Assembly: GCA_002841595.1 (NCBI GenBank)
Contig: PHAD01000003.1
Coordinates: 1-45,403 of the forward strand
Reading direction: 5' to 3'
DNA from: Firmicutes bacterium HGW-Firmicutes-12
Lineage (GTDB): Bacteria; Bacillota; Peptococcia; DRI-13; PHAD01
Length of the DNA stretch: 45,403 nt
Shown here: positions 40,659 to 45,403 of the stretch, piece by piece
Position numbering within the stretch: position 1 is the first letter of the stretch
How the letters are laid out: each line of letters begins with the position of its first letter
The notes under the pieces: model-generated
What the model was told of the DNA's origin: nothing
Databases searched by the model: none
The model's input: the letters and a program-made list of their open reading frames with translations, nothing else
Position numbers and translations under genes: made by a program

Positions 40659-41921
40659 ATGAAAACAGCCTATTTCGACTGCTTCTCCGGTGCATCAGGA
40701 AATATGATTATTGGAGCTTTTTTGGATGCTGGGGTCCCTTTAGAGGAACTTGAAAAAGAACTGGCCAAATTAGGTCTACAGAATGAATACTCTTTAATCT
40801 CTAAACGTGTTAAAAAACTAGGTATTGATGCCCTCTATTTTGATGTAGATGTTCATACGGATCATTCTCATAACCACCCTAACGAGCATACTGATAATCT
40901 CAGTCATACTCATACTAATAGTCATACTAATAGTCATACTCATAGTCACCACAGAAATTACAGCGATATTTATACCCTTATTATGAATAGCCCTTTAGCA
41001 CAAAAAGTAAAGGATCTTTCATTACAAATTCTCAAGCGGTTAGGTGAAGCAGAAGCTAAGGTACACCAATGTAAACTTGAGGACGTTCATTTCCATGAAG
41101 TTGGTGCTGTTGACACCATTGTCGATATTGTCGGTGCCTCCTTCTGTCTTCATTATCTTGGAATTGAAAAAGTCTACTCATCCCCATTACATACGGGCAG
41201 CGGAATGGTTAATTGCGCTCATGGACGAATGCCTATTCCGGCACCTGCAACTGCAGAATTATTAAAGGGAGCCTCCTTTTATAGTACTAGTGTACAAGGA
41301 GAACTACTCACCCCAACTGGAGCCGCCATAATTACGAGCCTTACGCAGGAATTTGGACCTCAACCGACCCTGGAGGTAGAGATAGTCGCCTATGGAGCTG
41401 GCTCTTGGGACTTGGAAATTCCTAATGTCTTGCGTCTCTTTATCGGTCATACTTCAACAGTCAGTTTCGATACCGATACTTCTACAGTTATTGAGACTAC
41501 AATAGATGATATGAATCCCGAATTGTACGGATACATTATGGATAGACTTTTTGAGGTTGGTGCTTTGGAGGTTTTCCTGACTCCCATATATATGAAAAAA
41601 AACCGTCCCGGTACCTTGCTAACCGTAATTAGTACTTTATCCGACCAACAACCACTTCTCGATGTAATCTTGAAAGAGTCCAGTACCTTAGGTGTACGTT
41701 TGCGCCAAGAAAAAAGATATAAGCTTAAAAGAGAATCTCACACATTGCAAACACCTCACGGGTCAGTACGCATCAAACTAGGAAGTCACGAAAACCAGAT
41801 TAATAACATTGCACCAGAATATGAAGACTGTCGTCAAATTGCGAAAAAGAGCGGACTTCCTTTGAAACAAGTCTATCAAGAAGCCTTAAGCTTAGCTTTG
41901 CAAGAATTTAAATATGAATAG
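40659..41921 (+). CDS. larC: LarC, nickel insertion protein for the nickel-pincer cofactor
   Basis: A CTP-dependent nickel insertase completing the nickel-pincer nucleotide. At 420 residues it is a single full-length frame, with no larC1/larC2 programmed frameshift as in Lactobacillus plantarum. The start YFDCFSGASGNMIIGAFLDAG is typical. A His-rich stretch with about 14 His lies at residues 66-98 and probably stores or delivers nickel; at DNA level it is a run of AGTCATAC[TC]-type direct repeats. The later motifs VHFHEVGAVDTIVDIVG and TTIDDMNPELYGY are also typical. The GTP/CTP-binding C-terminal part is complete. A terminator overlaps its stop. No LarA racemase lies in the window. Confidence 0.95.
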   Translation: MKTAYFDCFSGASGNMIIGAFLDAGVPLEELEKELAKLGLQNEYSLISKRVKKLGIDALYFDVDVHTDHSHNHPNEHTDNLSHTHTNSHTNSHTHSHHRNYSDIYTLIMNSPLAQKVKDLSLQILKRLGEAEAKVHQCKLEDVHFHEVGAVDTIVDIVGASFCLHYLGIEKVYSSPLHTGSGMVNCAHGRMPIPAPATAELLKGASFYSTSVQGELLTPTGAAIITSLTQEFGPQPTLEVEIVAYGAGSWDLEIPNVLRLFIGHTSTVSFDTDTSTVIETTIDDMNPELYGYIMDRLFEVGALEVFLTPIYMKKNRPGTLLTVISTLSDQQPLLDVILKESSTLGVRLRQEKRYKLKRESHTLQTPHGSVRIKLGSHENQINNIAPEYEDCRQIAKKSGLPLKQVYQEALSLALQEFKYE

Positions 41922-41972
41922 AGCTAAACGCCGTTTAAACTATCAAGAAGGTAGTCTTAGCGGCGTTTAGCT
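41922..41972 (+). terminator. Stem-loop terminator of larEBC
   Basis: AGCTAAACGCCG (41922-41933) pairs perfectly with CGGCGTTTAGCT (41961-41972), with further partial pairing inside. It begins one base after the larC stop. The tail (ATCGGATAAAA) is not T-rich, so termination may be partial and could feed transcription into the downstream small gene. Confidence 0.6.
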
Positions 41973-41983
41973 ATCGGATAAAA

Positions 41984-42017
41984 ACCTCCTGATGATTACA
42001 TACTATTAACAGGAGGT
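41984..42017 (+). promoter_or_regulatory. Shine-Dalgarno-sequestering hairpin
   Basis: ACCTCCTG (41984-41991) is the exact complement of CAGGAGGT (42010-42017), which contains the ribosome binding site of the 55-residue peptide gene. The loop is 18 bases. In mRNA the 8-bp helix would mask the whole Shine-Dalgarno, a typical layout for translational control by temperature, a ligand or a competing structure. Confidence 0.6.
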
Positions 42018-42028
42018 GAATTTTCAAT

Positions 42029-42196
42029 ATGAGGCAAAATAATACCACTAGTTGGGTAGTTACAGGTGTAGGCGCCGCTGTTACCGGAGCAGGTGCTTTG
42101 GTTGGCGGATCAATCGGTGCTGGTATCGCCGGTTTCGGACTCGCTCATGTTGTTCTAGGTGTACTCGATAATTTTCGACCCACTGTTCGCAGATAG
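42029..42196 (+). CDS. Small glycine-zipper peptide, 55 residues
   Basis: The short frame begins MRQNNTTSWVVTGVGAAVTG, continues with a Gly-rich hydrophobic core (about residues 10-44) containing repeated GxxxG spacings (GAGALVGGSIGAGIAG), and ends LDNFRPTVRR. It has no cleavable signal or double-glycine leader that I can see. A strong AGGAGGTGA ribosome binding site at ideal spacing supports translation, and a terminator follows immediately. The composition recalls glycine-zipper membrane peptides and leaderless or circular bacteriocins, but no immunity or export gene adjoins it. The function is unknown. Confidence 0.65.
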   Translation: MRQNNTTSWVVTGVGAAVTGAGALVGGSIGAGIAGFGLAHVVLGVLDNFRPTVRR

Positions 42197-42203
42197 TTAC
42201 CAA

Positions 42204-42226
42204 AAGCCGTCCCCTACAGGGGCGGC
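42204..42226 (+). terminator. Rho-independent terminator after the glycine-zipper gene
   Basis: AAGCCG-t-CCCCT pairs with AGGGG-C-GGCTT around a tiny AC centre, followed by AATATTTATATATATATT. It is 7 bp past the stop of the small gene. Confidence 0.75.
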
Positions 42227-42258
42227 TTAATATTTATATATATATTAATAGATATAAG

Positions 42259-42774
42259 TCAGTTTATTAGCACTCCTAATAGACCGAAGCCTAAGATTAT
42301 CAATACTGGATGTAAGCTCGTCTTTCTCATCAACCCTAGGGCAACCGCAAAAAGAATAATCTCCTTTACACTTGTAATGGTATGCATACCTATAAGAAAA
42401 GCAGCCCCAACAACAAGTGCTACCACAACCGGACGAAGCCCGGCAAAAGCACCCTTAAAAAACCTATTTCCCTTATACTTGAGCACTAACCCTGCTAAGC
42501 CTACTATTAATATAAAAGAAGGTAATACAACACCTAAGGTTGCCACCGTTGAACCTAAAATTCCGGCCATATTAAAACCAACAAAGGTAGCCGTGTTTAT
42601 GGCTATAGGTCCTGGGGTCATTTCTGCTACCGCAATAATATCTGAGAATTGCTGCATAGAAAGCCATTGATGGTTTAAGACGACCTCTTCTTGTATCAGC
42701 GGCAGCATTGCATAACCACCACCAAAACTAAAAGCTCCAATAAAGAAAAAGGTTCTAAAAAGCAAAAACAGCAC
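42259..42774 (-). CDS. Chromate transporter subunit (ChrA family, half-size)
   Basis: A 171-residue membrane protein with about five to six hydrophobic segments, equal to one CHR domain. Family motifs are FSFGGGYAMLPLIQEEVV (about 14-31) and EMTPGPIAINTATFVGF (about 51-67). Full-length ChrA proteins carry two such domains; here they are encoded by two adjacent genes. The start is GTG with GGTGGG upstream, 9 bp after the stop of the partner gene. Short-chain pairs of this type have been shown to export chromate as a couple in Bacillus, but many homologues have other or unknown anion substrates. Confidence 0.88.
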   Translation of the reverse strand: MLFLLFRTFFFIGAFSFGGGYAMLPLIQEEVVLNHQWLSMQQFSDIIAVAEMTPGPIAINTATFVGFNMAGILGSTVATLGVVLPSFILIVGLAGLVLKYKGNRFFKGAFAGLRPVVVALVVGAAFLIGMHTITSVKEIILFAVALGLMRKTSLHPVLIILGFGLLGVLIN

Positions 42775-42783
42775 TTATCCCAC

Positions 42784-43347
42784 CTACCTTTCCTCTCTGA
42801 CGGAGCGGTTTTGTCGTATTATTCCCAGTATTGCACCAGAAATGATCATCACAATAGGATGTATACCAAGGAAAATTAATAAAAGAAGTGCTATAGCACC
42901 TACTATGTAATCACTAGTGCCTCTCAATGATTTTTGCCCCATTTTAATCCCTGCACCGAGTATTAGAGCAACGACAGCAGGGCGAACACCATCAAAAAAC
43001 CTCTCTAATACCACCTGTTTTCCTTGCTTGGCTAAAAACAAGGCTAACAAGAGAATAATTATAAATGAAGGAAGAGTAACCCCCAAAAGCGAGGCCACGG
43101 CTCCTGGTATACCACATAGCTTATAGCCTATGAAGACAGCCGAATTAACAGCTACGGGCCCTGGGGAGCACTGAGTCACCGCTAGCATATCAATAAATTC
43201 TTCGTAGCCCATCCACTTGCGTTTTTCTACCACATCGCGTTCAATCAACGGGATCATAGCAAACCCACCGCCAAACGTGAAAGCTCCAATTCTAAAAAAA
43301 GTCCAGAATAACCCGATACATAGTTTTATTTTTTCTCTACTAATCAT
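42784..43347 (-). CDS. Chromate transporter subunit (ChrA family, half-size)
   Basis: The 187-residue partner CHR domain. Motifs are FTFGGGFAMIPLIERDVVE (about 23-41) and TQCSPGPVAVNSAVFIGY (about 59-76), followed by four more hydrophobic segments and a short basic tail (RQNRSVREER). It is the first gene of the pair on the minus strand. The two subunits are recognisably homologous over their length, consistent with an antiparallel heterodimer. The start is ATG after AGGGGGA. Confidence 0.88.
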   Translation of the reverse strand: MISREKIKLCIGLFWTFFRIGAFTFGGGFAMIPLIERDVVEKRKWMGYEEFIDMLAVTQCSPGPVAVNSAVFIGYKLCGIPGAVASLLGVTLPSFIIILLLALFLAKQGKQVVLERFFDGVRPAVVALILGAGIKMGQKSLRGTSDYIVGAIALLLLIFLGIHPIVMIISGAILGIIRQNRSVREER

Positions 43348-43385
43348 GTCGTCCCCCTTATAGCCAAATCAATCCCTAAATCTAA

Positions 43386-45403
43386 TTAAAGCACATCATT
43401 TAATCGTCTTGACAATAGTGTATTTCTTTTTGTCACTTTGTTATTCTTTATAGCCATTATCAGGGCTTTTTGTGAGCCAACAATTATCATAACTCTCTTT
43501 GCTCTAGTGACACAAGTATAAAGCAAATTCCTCTGCAGCATCATATAATGCTGGGTTACCAGGGGGGCGACAACGATCTTGTATTCGCTCCCTTGACTCT
43601 TGTGAACAGTAGTCGCATAGGCAAGCATAATCTCATCTAGCTCTGTCACATCATATGAAACCTCTTGCTTATCAAAGGTAATTGCCACTACTTTATCATC
43701 ATTATCAATTCGTGTTATCCTGCCAATATCACCATTGAAAATATTCTTATCATAATTATTCTTAATCTGCATTACTTTATCACCCTGCCTGTAATTCACT
43801 CCTCCATATACTAGTCCCTCACTTCCCGGGTTAAGAGTATCCTGCAATATTTCATTTAACTTGCGTGTGCCTACGTTACCTCTAGTCATAGGTGTTATTA
43901 CCTGAATATCATTTATACTATCAACCCCATAATAAGCAGGAAGACGCCTTGAACATAGATTTTTGATTATCTTTGCAATATTATCAGGATCATTCTCTTC
44001 AATAAAGAAGAAATCGCTTTCTTTGTTACTTCGCAGAACAGGGACTTGTCCTTGATTAATACGATGTGCATTCGTTATAATCATACTTCCCTGGGCCTGC
44101 CGGAAAATTCTTTCAAGTCTGACCACATTTATAATACCCGAAGAAAGTATATCACGCAAAACATTACCGGGTCCAACAGAAGGTAGCTGATCTACATCTC
44201 CCACCAATATTACTACAGCTTCATTAGGTACGGCTTTTAACAGATTGTACATTAAGACAATATCTACCATTGAAGTTTCATCTACTATTAATATATCACA
44301 ATCCAACGGGTTATCTATGTTCTTCTGATACCCCTGGGGAGGCTTAAATTCTAGCAGTCTATGAATAGTTCTAGCTTCTATCCCGGCCGCCTCCGACAAT
44401 CTTTTAGCTGCTCTTCCGGTTGGTGCAGCCAAATATATTTGGGCTCCCATCTTTTCAAAAACCTTAATAACAGCCAGGGTCGTAGTCGTTTTACCCGTGC
44501 CAGGGCCACCAGTCAAGACCATGAATTTGGATTGAACAGCCTGTTTAATAGCTTCTATCTGAATGCTGTCGTAGATAATACTATTTTCTCTTTGTACCTG
44601 TTCTATTATCTCGCTTATTTGCTGACACTTGTACTTATGCCCCACATTTAGTATTTCTTTTATTCTCCGAGCAACTCCCAACTCACTGAAACATAGAGTA
44701 GGCAGATAAAAAGCATCCTCCCCATCTTCTTTTATGATACTTCCATCCTGCAGCATGCAATCTATATACTTCGCAATTCCGTCCATATCAATTTCCAGAA
44801 CTTCTACAGTTTGGCTTAGCAATTCTTCCCTCTTCAAATAACAATGTCCGTCATTCGAAGCCTGATTTAAAATATATATAATACCGGAACGACATCGCGC
44901 GAAAGAAGCCTTATCGAAGCCTAGTTTTTCGGCAATCCTGTCTGCAGTTTTAAAACCGATACCCCAGATATCATCAGCTAGTCTATATGGATTTTCACGA
45001 ACAAGTCTAATGCTATCATTTCCATAAGTTTTATATATTTTTATTCCGTAAGAGGTTGGGACATCGTATTCCTGTAAGAAAAGCATAACATTTTTTATTT
45101 CCTTATGCTCCTGCCAGGCGTTTTTAATCATTTCCATCCTTTTATAGGCAATTCCTTCAACTTCAGCTAATCTCTCCGGCTCTTCTTCAATTATCTTCAA
45201 GGTATCTTCTTTAAATCTTTTAACAATTCTCCTGGCGTTAACAGGCCCTACTCCTTTGATTAACCCACTCCCCAAATACTTTTCGATACCTATAACTGTG
45301 GCAGGGATAGTTTCCGAACAGGATATGGCATTAAATTGCCTGCCAAACCTGCTGTCATGTACCCACTGTCCGCTGAGGCTAACTACCGAACCTACATTAA
45401 CCC
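43386..45403 (-). CDS. recD2: RecD2-like SF1B DNA helicase (RecD/TraA family), partial
   Basis: A 5'-3' DNA helicase of the RecBC-independent RecD2 type. The frame is open to the right window edge, so 671 residues are visible and roughly the first 60-70 are missing. An in-frame TTG at 45275 is inside the conserved GIEKYLGSGLIKGVGP and is not the start. In order come helix-hairpin-helix segments (GVGPVNARRIV, GIAYKRM, GIGFKTADRIAEKLG), Walker A GGPGTGKTTT, LAAPTGRAAKRL, DETSMVD, GDVDQLPSVGPGNVL, and the final TVHKSQGSEY with the UvrD-like C-terminal motif. The N-terminal OB-like start lies outside the window. The role is DNA repair; no recB or recC genes are nearby. Confidence 0.92.
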   Translation of the reverse strand, partial: VNVGSVVSLSGQWVHDSRFGRQFNAISCSETIPATVIGIEKYLGSGLIKGVGPVNARRIVKRFKEDTLKIIEEEPERLAEVEGIAYKRMEMIKNAWQEHKEIKNVMLFLQEYDVPTSYGIKIYKTYGNDSIRLVRENPYRLADDIWGIGFKTADRIAEKLGFDKASFARCRSGIIYILNQASNDGHCYLKREELLSQTVEVLEIDMDGIAKYIDCMLQDGSIIKEDGEDAFYLPTLCFSELGVARRIKEILNVGHKYKCQQISEIIEQVQRENSIIYDSIQIEAIKQAVQSKFMVLTGGPGTGKTTTTLAVIKVFEKMGAQIYLAAPTGRAAKRLSEAAGIEARTIHRLLEFKPPQGYQKNIDNPLDCDILIVDETSMVDIVLMYNLLKAVPNEAVVILVGDVDQLPSVGPGNVLRDILSSGIINVVRLERIFRQAQGSMIITNAHRINQGQVPVLRSNKESDFFFIEENDPDNIAKIIKNLCSRRLPAYYGVDSINDIQVITPMTRGNVGTRKLNEILQDTLNPGSEGLVYGGVNYRQGDKVMQIKNNYDKNIFNGDIGRITRIDNDDKVVAITFDKQEVSYDVTELDEIMLAYATTVHKSQGSEYKIVVAPLVTQHYMMLQRNLLYTCVTRAKRVMIIVGSQKALIMAIKNNKVTKRNTLLSRRLNDVL

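Noticed and set aside
40177-40695. 172-codon minus-strand frame over larB
   Set aside because: Antisense shadow of larB; low-complexity composition and no start signals.
40900-40955. Short direct repeats resembling a CRISPR or VNTR
   Set aside because: The AGTCATAC-type repeats encode the His-rich nickel stretch of LarC, stay in frame, and have no spacers.
41922-41972. Larger attachment site or mobile-element end at the larC stop
   Set aside because: It is a single stem-loop at a gene end with no integrase or target duplication nearby.

Overview
The window looks like chromosomal DNA from a low-GC, anaerobic, endospore-forming Firmicute of the class Clostridia, perhaps Peptococcaceae-like. 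The evidence is AT-rich DNA with strong AGGAGG-type ribosome binding sites and frequent GTG/TTG starts; sporulation or germination genes (ytaf-like, a decayed Ger(x)C gene, a YjcZ-like micro-protein, a LysM protein); monoderm-type two-component and ABC systems; FeoAB; and the nickel-pincer genes larE-larB-larC. The genus is inference. I see no rRNA, tRNA, CRISPR array or insertion sequence.

Layout. (1) 1-3830, minus strand: a carbohydrate-type catabolic operon with a HisD-like dehydrogenase, a zinc alcohol/polyol dehydrogenase and a CUT2 sugar ABC ATPase that runs off the left edge. (2) 3994-5336, plus: a two-LysM protein and a radical SAM protein. (3) 5359-13325, minus: a Ca2+-type P-type ATPase, CCA-adding enzyme, CoA-binding protein, DUF4230 protein, and a PAS-GGDEF-HD-GYP c-di-GMP protein. 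(4) 13638-16526, plus: feoA-feoB followed by an MntR-type regulator. (5) 16540-22881: a two-component system divergent from a MacA/MacB-type efflux operon. A 405-bp gap between them holds dyad elements and a strongly structured putative leader RNA. (6) 22991-27121, plus: a MarR regulator with an operator-like palindrome over its promoter, then a heterodimeric multidrug ABC exporter. (7) 27395-32426: an HTH-Uma2 fusion, YtaF, a GerC remnant, a YjcZ-like micro-protein, a SIMPL lipoprotein, an MBL hydrolase, an NRDE/TANGO2 protein, and a 24-residue membrane micro-ORF behind a perfect consensus promoter. (8) 32442-36283, minus: an ABC ATPase, an exported COG1361/CARDB-like protein and a MacB-like permease with overlapping ends. 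(9) 36469-38909, minus: threonine synthase and a polysaccharide deacetylase. (10) 39057-42196, plus: larE-larB-larC, then a 55-residue glycine-zipper peptide whose Shine-Dalgarno can be masked by a hairpin. (11) 42259-45403, minus: two half-size chromate transporters and a RecD2-like helicase truncated by the right edge.

Several units combine sensing with envelope transport: the two-component system with MacAB, MarR with the heterodimeric exporter, and MntR-like with Feo. The best candidates for undescribed biology are the structured RNA ahead of the duplicated-adaptor efflux operon, the HisD-like enzyme with a Cys at a zinc-ligand position in a sugar-uptake operon, the RBS-masked glycine-zipper peptide, the 24-residue micro-ORF, and the ATPase/COG1361/permease trio. 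None of the assignments was tested by database search.
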